From NCBI GenBank assembly GCA_947499005.1, contig CANMML010000032.1, positions 1 through 39,954 on the forward strand: a stretch of DNA of 39,954 nt, given 5' to 3'. Position numbers and translations under genes: made by a program. Shown piece by piece: positions 7,759 through 14,969 of this stretch. The stretch comes from an uncultured Aquimarina sp. (GTDB lineage Bacteria > Bacteroidota > Bacteroidia > Flavobacteriales > Flavobacteriaceae). The notes below the pieces were generated by a model that made no database searches, was not told where the DNA came from, and saw only the letters and a list, made by a program, of their open reading frames with translations. Numbering within the stretch: position 1 is the stretch's first letter; each line of letters opens with the position of its first letter.

Positions 7759-9024
7759 ATGTCATACGCCCAAAGTCTATTAAGTTTTATAGATGTTAGT
7801 ACAACATCATTTCATGCGGTAGCACAATTAAAAAAAGAATTAGCAGCTGATCATTTTATAGAGCTAAAAGAAACAGATCATTGGCTGTTAAAAGCTAAGG
7901 GTAAATATTTTGTAACGCGAGCAGATGGATCAATTATAGCATTTAAGTTGCCTGAAATATGTGAAGAAGATTATAGGTTTAATATCATTGGTGCTCACAC
8001 AGATTCCCCCTGTTTAAAAATAAAAAGTAATCCTATCGCTACGCAAGAAGGTTACCAATTGTTAAATGTTGAAGTGTATGGCGGAGTATTATTAAATAGC
8101 TGGTTCGATAGAGATTTACATTTTGGGGGAAGATTAATTATTGAAAACACCTCAGGAGTATTAGAGCAAAAGATTATTTCAGTCAATAAAAAATTAAGGA
8201 TACCGCGTTTAGCAATTCATTTGGACAGAGAGGTAAATAAAAACGGATTTTCACCCAATCCACAAGAACATTTATTTCCTGTAATTGGTTTAGGGGAGCA
8301 TATTGATTTCGAAACTTGGATAAAAGAAGAAACAGGTGTTACAGGTAATATTTTAAGTTGGGATTTGTTTTTATACGATGCGGCTCCGTCAACATTTGGT
8401 GGAATTAATAACGAATTCATCTACGCCCCAAGGTTAGATAATTTAGCTAGTGTCCACGCTTCTTATAAAGCATTATTAGCTGCAAAAAGCGTCGAAAATA
8501 CAGTGCAAATGGTCGCTTATTTTCAGCATGAAGAAATCGGTTCAACCTCACAAAACGGGGCAGCTTCTAATTTTTTAGAAGCAACACTAAAACGTATACA
8601 TGAATTTATTTCAAAAGAGGCGTCTTATTATCAAGCTTTAGCAGGTTCCTTTTTTATATCAGCAGATATGGCACATGCCGTACACCCTAGTTATGGAAGT
8701 AAACATGACCCTAGTCATAGACCATTAATTGGTAATGGGCCTGTTATAAAAAGTAATGCAAATATGCGTTATGCTACAGATGCATTTTCTATAGCAAAAT
8801 TTAAACAATGGTGCCAAAAAGCTACTGTTCCTGTTCAGGATTTTTGTAGTAGAAACGATATTGGTTGCGGATCTACTATTGGTCCCATGACTGCAGCTAA
8901 GTTAGGGATACCTAGTATAGATATAGGAAACCCTATGTTATCGATGCATAGTATTAGGGAAATGTGTGGGACTAAAGACCATGACAGTATCATTAAAGTT
9001 TTTGCTGAATTTTTTAAAGGCTAA
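7759..9024 (+). CDS. M18-family aminopeptidase
   Basis: A cytoplasmic dinuclear-zinc aminopeptidase of family M18 (aspartyl aminopeptidase type), releasing N-terminal, mainly acidic, residues from peptides. Visible metal and catalytic motifs: GAHTDSPCLK (H80, D82), PRLDNLASVHA (bridging Asp), HEEIGSTSQNGA (catalytic Glu and metal Glu), DMAHAVHPSY, and a C-terminal MLSMHSIREMCG with the last metal His. The length of 421 residues is normal. Its stop overlaps the convergent YeeE/YedE gene by 4 bases, with no intrinsic terminator between them. Confidence 0.95.
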   Translation: MSYAQSLLSFIDVSTTSFHAVAQLKKELAADHFIELKETDHWLLKAKGKYFVTRADGSIIAFKLPEICEEDYRFNIIGAHTDSPCLKIKSNPIATQEGYQLLNVEVYGGVLLNSWFDRDLHFGGRLIIENTSGVLEQKIISVNKKLRIPRLAIHLDREVNKNGFSPNPQEHLFPVIGLGEHIDFETWIKEETGVTGNILSWDLFLYDAAPSTFGGINNEFIYAPRLDNLASVHASYKALLAAKSVENTVQMVAYFQHEEIGSTSQNGAASNFLEATLKRIHEFISKEASYYQALAGSFFISADMAHAVHPSYGSKHDPSHRPLIGNGPVIKSNANMRYATDAFSIAKFKQWCQKATVPVQDFCSRNDIGCGSTIGPMTAAKLGIPSIDIGNPMLSMHSIREMCGTKDHDSIIKVFAEFFKG

Positions 9025-9434
9025 TGAGGTAATTTATCTCGTAATATTCCATAAAGATAAGTACCTAAAAGAGCACTAATGATTACGATTGTTATCCCAG
9101 TGTAATTTGCACCTAAAAGAGTAAACATAGGCCCAGGGCAAGCTCCTGCTAATGCCCAACCTAGTCCAAAAATAATTCCTCCAAAAAAGTAACGTTTAAA
9201 TCCTTTTTGTTTTGATTGGATCTGAATTGGAGTTCCGTTTATATCTTTTATATTTTTCTTTTTGATCCATTGGGTGATAAGAATTCCGAAAGCTAAAGCC
9301 GAGCCAATGATTCCATACATATGAAAAGAATCGAAACGGAACATTTCATAGATGCGAAACCAAGATGCCGCTTCTGATTTAAACATGGTAATACCAAACA
9401 AAATTCCGATAACTAAGTAACTTATAAATTTCAT
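9021..9434 (-). CDS. YeeE/YedE-type membrane protein, second half-transporter (DUF6691-like)
   Basis: A 137-residue membrane protein with about four helices. It has the family's conserved cysteine segment FGLGWALAGACPGPMF in the second half. It belongs to the YeeE/YedE sulfur-transport superfamily, in which cysteines pass thiosulfate or related sulfur species across the membrane; short pairs such as this one are split versions of the full-length protein. It follows its partner at 9436 with a single base between them. Its stop overlaps the M18 gene on the other strand. The exact sulfur substrate is unknown. Confidence 0.85.
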   Translation of the reverse strand: MKFISYLVIGILFGITMFKSEAASWFRIYEMFRFDSFHMYGIIGSALAFGILITQWIKKKNIKDINGTPIQIQSKQKGFKRYFFGGIIFGLGWALAGACPGPMFTLLGANYTGITIVIISALLGTYLYGILRDKLPH

Positions 9435-9435
9435 A

Positions 9436-9990
9436 CTAAAAAATTAAAGGGAATAACACATAAATCATAAGAATACCACCAGCAAAAAAACCGATAACAG
9501 CAATAAGTGAAGGCAATTGCAAATTACTTAAGCCCGAAATAGCATGACCCGAAGTACAGCCGCCTGCGTATCTTGCTCCAAAGCCAACCATAAGACCTCC
9601 TGCAAAAAGCAGGATTAATGATTTTATAGAAATTGTAGATAGATCAAATAGCATACTAGGGACATATGCTTTACCAGCATCCATAAACCCTAATTCGTTT
9701 AAATGTTTTATAGTATTTTCTGAAATAAATACGGCATGATCATTAGTCAAAAAATGTGATGCGATGAATCCACCGATAATGGTTCCAGCCATTACAACTA
9801 AATTCCATTGTTGAGCTTTCCAATCAAAATTAAAAAAAGAAGTCTTTTTTCCAGCCCCGCAAATAGTACATAAAGTTCTAAGGTTAGAAGACATTCCAAA
9901 TCTCTTCCCAACGATTAGTAGTAAGAGCATCACTAGGGCTAATATTGGCCCACTAACATACCAAGGCCATGAATCATACATCCAATCCAT
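9436..9990 (-). CDS. YeeE/YedE-type membrane protein, first half-transporter
   Basis: A 184-residue inner-membrane protein of the YeeE/YedE sulfur-transport superfamily, with the key motif ARYAGGCTSGHAISGLSN carrying the conserved Cys thought to receive the sulfur group. It is the larger half of a split pair and lies directly upstream of the smaller half. The operator and -7-like box at 10054-10098 precede it, so its expression is probably controlled by a Crp/Fnr protein along with the rest of the sulfur cluster. A CTIC pair near residues 41-44 (LCTICGAG) is an extra cysteine feature. Confidence 0.88.
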   Translation of the reverse strand: MDWMYDSWPWYVSGPILALVMLLLLIVGKRFGMSSNLRTLCTICGAGKKTSFFNFDWKAQQWNLVVMAGTIIGGFIASHFLTNDHAVFISENTIKHLNELGFMDAGKAYVPSMLFDLSTISIKSLILLFAGGLMVGFGARYAGGCTSGHAISGLSNLQLPSLIAVIGFFAGGILMIYVLFPLIF

Positions 9991-10053
9991 ATTATATATT
10001 TAATACAATTTAAATCACTGCCTCTTAGATTATCTAAAAAGACGATTGAATAA

Positions 10054-10098
10054 CAAAATAAGAGAAGTGTAATTACTTTTTTTGTAACTGATGTTACA
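10054..10098 (-). promoter_or_regulatory. Crp/Fnr-type operator plus -7-like box before the YeeE pair
   Basis: A perfect palindrome TGTAAC-N4-GTTACA lies at 10083-10098. On the minus strand it is followed after exactly 21 bases by TTATTTTG (10054-10061), one mismatch from TAnnTTTG. The start codon at 9990 is 63 bases further on. The arrangement is repeated at 10571, 16713 and 17787. Confidence 0.72.
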
Positions 10099-10196
10099 CA
10101 GAAAGAAAAAGAGGTTTATAAAAGTATAAATAGGGGATACATAAATTTAATATTCTTGAAAGATTTCTGCTTTGTTTCATTGAATACCAATTAGTT

Positions 10197-10212
10197 TTAT
10201 AACTTGTTATAA
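10197..10212. promoter_or_regulatory. Perfect palindrome TTATAACTTGTTATAA
   Basis: A 16-base perfect inverted repeat in the 256-base gap between the YeeE pair and the DUF2892 gene. Its half-sites resemble the Crp/Fnr operators of this cluster (TAAC...GTTA), but the spacer is 2 rather than 4 bases, so it need not bind the same protein. No hairpin with a U-tract, so it is not a terminator. Confidence 0.3.
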
Positions 10213-10246
10213 CACCTCTTTTGTGAAATTCAATAGACTATTAAGT

Positions 10247-10450
10247 CTATTTAGTTTTGCATGTTTTTAGTCCGAAAATGGTATACAGAGGACAAAAACT
10301 TACCAGGCTTGTTAATAAAAATACCCCAGCTAATACAGAAAGTACCAAGCCTAAAGTTCCAGAAATAATACCTTGCCAGTATAATAATCCAATTACTGCT
10401 GCGATAATTATTCTAACTATACGATCAGCATTACCCATGTTTTTTTTCAT
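10247..10450 (-). CDS. DUF2892 (YgaP-like) small membrane protein
   Basis: A 67-residue inner-membrane protein from the ATG at 10450 (MKKNMGNADRIVRI). It has two hydrophobic helices and a conserved CPLYTIFGLKTC end, typical of the DUF2892 family, whose domain is fused to rhodanese in YgaP. Such proteins recur in sulfur-transfer loci; the role is unproven. A TTG at 10486 would extend the frame by 12 residues but has nothing to recommend it. It lies 22 bases downstream of a possible 30-residue peptide gene and would share its Crp/Fnr-type promoter at 10571-10615. Confidence 0.8.
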   Translation of the reverse strand: MKKNMGNADRIVRIIIAAVIGLLYWQGIISGTLGLVLSVLAGVFLLTSLVSFCPLYTIFGLKTCKTK

Positions 10451-10472
10451 AATAAAAGTGTATTGATGAATG

Positions 10473-10565
10473 TTATATTTTTTCAATTAATAATACCGCT
10501 AGTGTAATAAGTCCCAAACAAGTAAGACAAACGAGTATAAGCTTTTGGTATAACTTTAATTTCAT
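10473..10565 (-). CDS. Possible 30-residue single-helix membrane peptide
   Basis: Minus-strand frame beginning ATG at 10565: MKLKLYQKLILVCLTCLGLI, then TLAVLLIEKI and a stop. It would make one hydrophobic helix with a CLTC pair and charged ends. The TACTTTTA box of the operator-linked promoter ends only 5 bases before the ATG, so the mRNA would be leaderless if this start is used. Function unknown. It may instead be a non-coding leader of the DUF2892 gene. Confidence 0.4.
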   Translation of the reverse strand: MKLKLYQKLILVCLTCLGLITLAVLLIEKI

Positions 10566-10570
10566 GTGTG

Positions 10571-10615
10571 TAAAAGTATTTATACCCTATAAATATTAGT
10601 GTGACTAATGTTACA
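10571..10615 (-). promoter_or_regulatory. Crp/Fnr-type operator plus -7-like box before the DUF2892 unit
   Basis: TGTGAC-TAAT-GTTACA at 10600-10615 has one mismatch from the perfect palindrome. It is followed on the minus strand after exactly 21 bases by TACTTTTA (10571-10578), one base off TAnnTTTG. Because the next plus-strand gene starts at 10749, a divergent effect on that lipoprotein gene is also possible. Confidence 0.65.
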
Positions 10616-10748
10616 AGTAGAGTATTTATAAATTAATAACTTTATCTACATCCTTAAGATAAAGTATAGAAAAGCATTGAGGAGTAAAAGGTCCCTTAAG
10701 AGCGTAAGTAATACTTTATTTATAAATCAAGGAATTAAAATATTAGAT

Positions 10749-11267
10749 ATGAAACTGTTTATCGTTACTGTAATTGCGTGTCATTTATTTATAGGGTGTA
10801 GTGGGCAAGAAAATACGTCCGAAGATATGGCAGATAATACCCCTGTGACTAGTGCTGAAATGGAAGAAGATGTTGTCAATATAGGAAGTGTCGTTGTCAC
10901 TGGAGTTACTACTTCGGGGAATGAAAATAGGTATAGATTCAATGTTACTTTGACAAGCCCAGACACGGGTTGTGATCAATATGCAAATTGGTGGGAAGTC
11001 ATTTCTGAAGATGGGAGTACGCTAATCTACAGAAGGATTCTTGGGCACAGTCATGTAAACGAGCAGCCTTTTACCAGATCGGGTGGTGATGTTGTTATAA
11101 AAAATAATGAAGTAGTAATTATTAGAGGGCATATGAATAATTTAGGGTATGGTACTACTGTATACAAAGGCAGTGTTTCAGAAGGATTTCAACCCTTAAC
11201 TTTAGAACAAGATTTTGCTTCTAATTTATCTACTGTAGCACCATTACCTACAAATTGTGCTTTTTAA
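10749..11267 (+). CDS. Lipoprotein of an uncharacterised family
   Basis: From the ATG at 10749 this is a 172-residue protein with a lipoprotein signal (CHLFIGCSG, lipid Cys17). An acidic linker is followed by a conserved-looking domain containing CDQYANWWEVISEDG, YRRILGHSHVNEQPFTRSGG and a late Cys near the C-terminus. From memory, similar HSHV...EQPFTRSGG proteins occur across marine bacteria and cyanobacteria without assigned function. I see no catalytic motif that I can name. A start at 10677 would put 24 residues before the signal peptide. It lies 12 bases before the sterol-desaturase-type gene and is probably cotranscribed with it, inside the sulfur cluster but on the opposite strand. 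Confidence 0.7.
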   Translation: MKLFIVTVIACHLFIGCSGQENTSEDMADNTPVTSAEMEEDVVNIGSVVVTGVTTSGNENRYRFNVTLTSPDTGCDQYANWWEVISEDGSTLIYRRILGHSHVNEQPFTRSGGDVVIKNNEVVIIRGHMNNLGYGTTVYKGSVSEGFQPLTLEQDFASNLSTVAPLPTNCAF

Positions 11268-11279
11268 ATTTTGATTGAA

Positions 11280-12152
11280 ATGTATTGGATACAAGAAATC
11301 TTGGCAACCATTTTAGGAACGATGCGCTGGACATGGAGTGCTGTTATATTTGATGTTCCTTGGTATCACAACTATTTTTGGGGATTAGTCTTAATCTCAT
11401 TATGTGTTTGGTTGGGAGAAATTATATTCCCTTGGCGTAAGGAGCAATCAATAATTAGGAAAGACTTTTGGCTTGATTGTTTTTATATGTTTTTTAATTT
11501 TTTCCTTTTTAGCATAGCTATAAGTGGTTTTTATAAAGCTTTAGAATTGGTTTTTTCTACTATTGGAGTTACAAAGACGAGTTTAAGCATTATTGAAATA
11601 CACACATTACCTCAATGGGTGCAACTAGTAATCTTCTTTATTGTATTGGATTTGGTACAATGGTTTACACATACATTGCTACATAGATATGCTTTTTTAT
11701 GGAAGTTTCATCAAGTACACCATAGTGTTAAAGAAATGGGGTTTGCGGCACATTTACGCTATCATTGGATGGAAAATGTATTGTATAAACCGCTAAAAAC
11801 TTTTGCTGTAATGATTTTAGGAGGTTTTGAACCTGAACAAGCTTATATAGTTCATTTTATAGCGATTACTATCGGACACTTAAATCATTCTAATATTAAA
11901 ATCACCTGGGGGCCATTAAAATATATTTTGAATAATCCTGTGATGCATTTGTACCATCATGTTTATGAGCTACCTAAAGGGAGGTTTGGGGTTAATTTTG
12001 GGATAAGCCTAAGTATTTGGGATTATATCTTTGGGCATCATTATATTCCAGAAGATAGTGGGCAGATAAAACTAGGATTCCCAGGAGATAAAAAATTACC
12101 TCAAGACTTTTTAGGACAAAGTATTGTTGGGTTTAAAAAAAACAAAAAGTAA
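11280..12152 (+). CDS. Fatty acid hydroxylase / sterol desaturase family membrane protein
   Basis: An integral membrane di-iron oxygenase of the fatty-acid-hydroxylase superfamily. It shows the histidine motif series HTLLHR, HQVHHS, HLNHS and HLYHHV, spread between several hydrophobic helices, as required for the di-iron centre. Such enzymes hydroxylate or desaturate lipids; the substrate cannot be read here. The ATG at 11280 (MYWIQEI) is preferred over a TTG at 11271. It lies directly downstream of the uncharacterised lipoprotein gene and ends 2 bases before the convergent Crp/Fnr gene, with no terminator between. Confidence 0.88.
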   Translation: MYWIQEILATILGTMRWTWSAVIFDVPWYHNYFWGLVLISLCVWLGEIIFPWRKEQSIIRKDFWLDCFYMFFNFFLFSIAISGFYKALELVFSTIGVTKTSLSIIEIHTLPQWVQLVIFFIVLDLVQWFTHTLLHRYAFLWKFHQVHHSVKEMGFAAHLRYHWMENVLYKPLKTFAVMILGGFEPEQAYIVHFIAITIGHLNHSNIKITWGPLKYILNNPVMHLYHHVYELPKGRFGVNFGISLSIWDYIFGHHYIPEDSGQIKLGFPGDKKLPQDFLGQSIVGFKKNKK

Positions 12153-12154
12153 AG

Positions 12155-12787
12155 TTATTTTAATTCAATCACCCCTTGTTTCAATATTAGAAGTCCTTCA
12201 TGTTCCATCTTTTTTAATAACCGAGAAATTACTTCTCGTGAAGAACCCAAATCGTCTGCGATTTGCTGATGTGTAATGCGAATTAAAGCATCCCCTTTTA
12301 CAGAAGCTATTTTCTTTAGATATTCTAACAGTCGTGTATCTTTATTAGAAAAGGTAAGGATTTTGACTACATTTAGTAATTCCTCGAATTTTAAATTGAA
12401 AAGCTCATAAATAAATTCATTCCACTTAGGGTATTTTCTAGCAATTTCAAGGGCTTTTTCAGTTGGGATTACTACAATTTCAGCATCTTCTTCGATAATA
12501 GCTTTTACCTTACTAGTTTCATTTTTTATCATTGAAATAACAGACATAATACAGCTTTCGCCAGGTTTTATGTAATACAATAATACCTCGTGACCATTTT
12601 CTTCTTCTTTATATACTTTTGCTAGCCCGCTTATAACTAAAGGAATAACTTTTACGTAAGCTCCTTCCTTTAAAATAACAGTGCCTGCGTCCATTTTCAT
12701 TATAGAGCTAATGCTAGCAATTTCTTTTTTAAGATCGGGCATAGTCGCCAAATTTGGAAAATAGGTTTGTAATGCATTTTCTATCAT
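12155..12787 (-). CDS. Crp/Fnr-family regulator 1
   Basis: A 210-residue cytoplasmic transcription regulator with an N-terminal cyclic-nucleotide-binding-like beta roll (about 10-120), a dimer helix and a C-terminal winged helix. The DNA-reading helix region is DDLGSSREVISRLLKKME. It lacks the N-terminal cysteine cluster of true Fnr; the only beta-roll cysteine is Cys79 (GESCIMSV). It follows the SulP-CstB-rhodanese-HMA operon by 73 bases on the same strand and may be partly read from it. It is a candidate reader of the TGTAAC-N4-GTTACA operators nearby. Confidence 0.92.
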   Translation of the reverse strand: MIENALQTYFPNLATMPDLKKEIASISSIMKMDAGTVILKEGAYVKVIPLVISGLAKVYKEEENGHEVLLYYIKPGESCIMSVISMIKNETSKVKAIIEEDAEIVVIPTEKALEIARKYPKWNEFIYELFNLKFEELLNVVKILTFSNKDTRLLEYLKKIASVKGDALIRITHQQIADDLGSSREVISRLLKKMEHEGLLILKQGVIELK

Positions 12788-12860
12788 AAATTTCCTTTTC
12801 TGTTTTTTACATCCTAGATACCATATTTAACAAAATGGCATGATACCAATATACTAGTCT

Positions 12861-13130
12861 TTAAGGTATTTTACCAATAGCACAACTAACATAAGAGGTT
12901 GCTTTATTGATTAAGGTGTTTGAGCTTCCTATTTCTGGGTATCCAAGACTTTTTAAAGTGCTAGATACTTCTTTTTTTAGACTTTCTTCTACTAAAGTAA
13001 AGTGAATACTAGATGAAGTAATATCAATACTTAAATTATAAAGGCCCTCTATATTGGATAATCGTGTTTCTATGGTTTTCGCACAACCACCACATTTCAA
13101 ATTCTGTACTTTAATTGTTTTGTCTATCAT
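12861..13130 (-). CDS. HMA-domain metallochaperone-like protein
   Basis: An 89-residue cytoplasmic protein starting at the ATG at 13130, which overlaps the stop of the rhodanese gene (TAATGA), so the two are translationally coupled. The HMA motif LKCGGCAKTI has C13 and C16 as the metal pair. The C-terminus adds a non-standard VSCAIGKIP with one more cysteine. A longer start at 13166 would lie inside the rhodanese gene and is unlikely. Its place as the last gene of a persulfide operon is unusual; a role in metal or thiol handling linked to sulfur metabolism is inference. Confidence 0.82.
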   Translation of the reverse strand: MIDKTIKVQNLKCGGCAKTIETRLSNIEGLYNLSIDITSSSIHFTLVEESLKKEVSSTLKSLGYPEIGSSNTLINKATSYVSCAIGKIP

Positions 13131-13549
13131 TATTGTATGTTTTGATGTTTTTGCCATGCTTTCCAACCTCCAGAAAAATCGTAAATATTTTTAAAACCGA
13201 ATTCCTCTAACAGTTTACTAGCTTTCCTGCTTCTTCCTCCAATGTGACAATACACATAAATGGGAGCTTCTCTGTCGAGTTGTTTTATTTTAGTAGAAAA
13301 TGCTTTTATATCGAAAATATTGATGTTAATAGCGTCATCGATATGTCCTAAATGGTACTCTTTAGGTGTTCTTACATCAATAAGTTGTACATCTTTACCA
13401 ATTACGTCTTCTTTAAGCTGTTCTAAAGTCAAATGGTGTATATGCTCGGTTTCTTGGGCTTTACAAGAAATAAGACAGAAGATTACTAACAAGAAAACGA
13501 GTTTTGCGAATCTTTTTTTTTGTGAATTTTGGATGCTTTTTTCTCTCAT
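13130..13549 (-). CDS. Rhodanese-domain lipoprotein
   Basis: A 139-residue sulfurtransferase domain. The lipoprotein signal FCLISCKA, lipid Cys29, places it outside the inner membrane. The active loop is CHIGGRS with catalytic Cys101, and the domain runs from about residue 40 to the end, a single complete rhodanese. Rhodaneses move sulfane sulfur from persulfides or thiosulfate to acceptors. It lies 10 bases after the CstB-like gene and overlaps the HMA gene start, so it belongs to the SulP-CstB operon. Confidence 0.93.
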   Translation of the reverse strand: MREKSIQNSQKKRFAKLVFLLVIFCLISCKAQETEHIHHLTLEQLKEDVIGKDVQLIDVRTPKEYHLGHIDDAININIFDIKAFSTKIKQLDREAPIYVYCHIGGRSRKASKLLEEFGFKNIYDFSGGWKAWQKHQNIQ

Positions 13550-13559
13550 TTTAATGGTG

Positions 13560-14969
13560 TTATTTTATTGTTGATGGACAAACATGATTAGTGGTTTCTA
13601 TTTCTACTTCTTTTATGGCTTTAAAACCACCTTTAATATCTACTAGATTATGAATGCCTCTACTTTTTAAAATAGATGCAGCAATCATACTGCGATATCC
13701 TCCAGCACAATGAATATAAAATGTTTTCTCTTTGGGGAAGTCATTTAAGAATTCATTAATACGGCTAAGTGGAGTGTGTTTTGCGGAAGGGATTCTTTCT
13801 GCAGTAAATTCTCCCTCTTTTCGAACGTCAAAAATACTAGGTTGATAAGGGAGTAATGATTTCAACTTGTTGGCATCGGCTGTATGCACAATATCGTACC
13901 CTTTTCCACTGTGTTGCCAATTACTAAACCCTCCTTGTAAGTACCCCAATGTATTATCAAAGCCTACTCGAGAAAGCCTAGTTACAGCTTCTTCTTCACG
14001 TCTTTCAGGGGTAATTAATAGAATAGGGTGTTTAACATCACCTATTAAAGCTCCTACCCAAGGAGCAAATCCGCCATCTAGCCCAATAAAAATAGCATTA
14101 GGGATATGTCCTTTTGCAAAATCATCTTGGTGTCTTACGTCAAGTACCAAAGCACTACTTTCTGTTGCTAAATGTTCAAATGCCTCAGGACTTAAAGCTT
14201 TAGTTCCTGTTTTTAGAACCTCAGTGATATCTTTATACCCTTCTTTATTTAATTTTACGTTAGCAGGAAAATAAACAGGAGGAGGTAATAACCCATCGGT
14301 AACTTCTTGTATGAATTCTTGTTTAGTCATGCTTGCTCTAAGTGCATAATTGGTTTTTTTTTGTTCACCAATAGTACCGACAGTTTCTTTACTAAGGTTT
14401 TTACCGCAAGCAGATCCAGCACCATGTGCAGGGTATACTAACACTTCATCTTCTAAAGTCATTATTTTGTTACGCAAGCTATCGTATAATATTCCGGCAA
14501 GTTCTTCTTGTGTTATGTTTGCTCCCTTTTGAGCCAAATCGGGTCTTCCTACATCGCCTAAAAATAAAGTGTCTCCACTAAAAAGCGCATGATTGTTTCC
14601 TTCGGCATCTTTTAAGAGATAAGAAGTACTTTCCATAGTGTGTCCTGGAGTGTGTATCGCTATAATGGTAATTTCACCAAGCTTAAATTGTTGTCCATCG
14701 GTGGCAATTATCGCTTCGAAATCGGTATCGGCATTAGGGCCAAAAACAATAGGAGCACCTGTTTCTTTCGCTAAAGTAACATGACCGCTAACAAAATCGG
14801 CATGAAAATGAGTTTCGAAAATGTATTTGATAGTAGCTTTATTTTGTTGCGCTTTTCCGATATAGGGTTTTACTTCCCTTAAAGGGTCAATAATTGCAAC
14901 TTCTCCTTTACTTTCGATATAATAAGCTCCTTGGGCTAAACAACCTGTATAAATCTGTTCAATCTTCAT
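13560..14969 (-). CDS. CstB-like persulfide dioxygenase-rhodanese fusion
   Basis: A 469-residue protein in three parts. An N-terminal metallo-beta-lactamase domain (1-240) has the persulfide-dioxygenase motif THFHADFVSGH (H54, H56, D58, H63). A middle rhodanese-fold domain (about 255-365) lacks an active cysteine; its loop reads LLITPERREE. A C-terminal rhodanese domain has YIHCAGGYRS (Cys421). This is the architecture of staphylococcal CstB, which oxidises persulfides and thiol-bound sulfur to sulfite or thiosulfate. It overlaps the SulP gene by 4 bases (ATGA) and is followed by the rhodanese gene 10 bases on. I infer detoxification or use of sulfide-derived persulfide. The sulfide:quinone reductase expected upstream in the pathway is not in this window. 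Confidence 0.92.
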   Translation of the reverse strand: MKIEQIYTGCLAQGAYYIESKGEVAIIDPLREVKPYIGKAQQNKATIKYIFETHFHADFVSGHVTLAKETGAPIVFGPNADTDFEAIIATDGQQFKLGEITIIAIHTPGHTMESTSYLLKDAEGNNHALFSGDTLFLGDVGRPDLAQKGANITQEELAGILYDSLRNKIMTLEDEVLVYPAHGAGSACGKNLSKETVGTIGEQKKTNYALRASMTKQEFIQEVTDGLLPPPVYFPANVKLNKEGYKDITEVLKTGTKALSPEAFEHLATESSALVLDVRHQDDFAKGHIPNAIFIGLDGGFAPWVGALIGDVKHPILLITPERREEEAVTRLSRVGFDNTLGYLQGGFSNWQHSGKGYDIVHTADANKLKSLLPYQPSIFDVRKEGEFTAERIPSAKHTPLSRINEFLNDFPKEKTFYIHCAGGYRSMIAASILKSRGIHNLVDIKGGFKAIKEVEIETTNHVCPSTIK

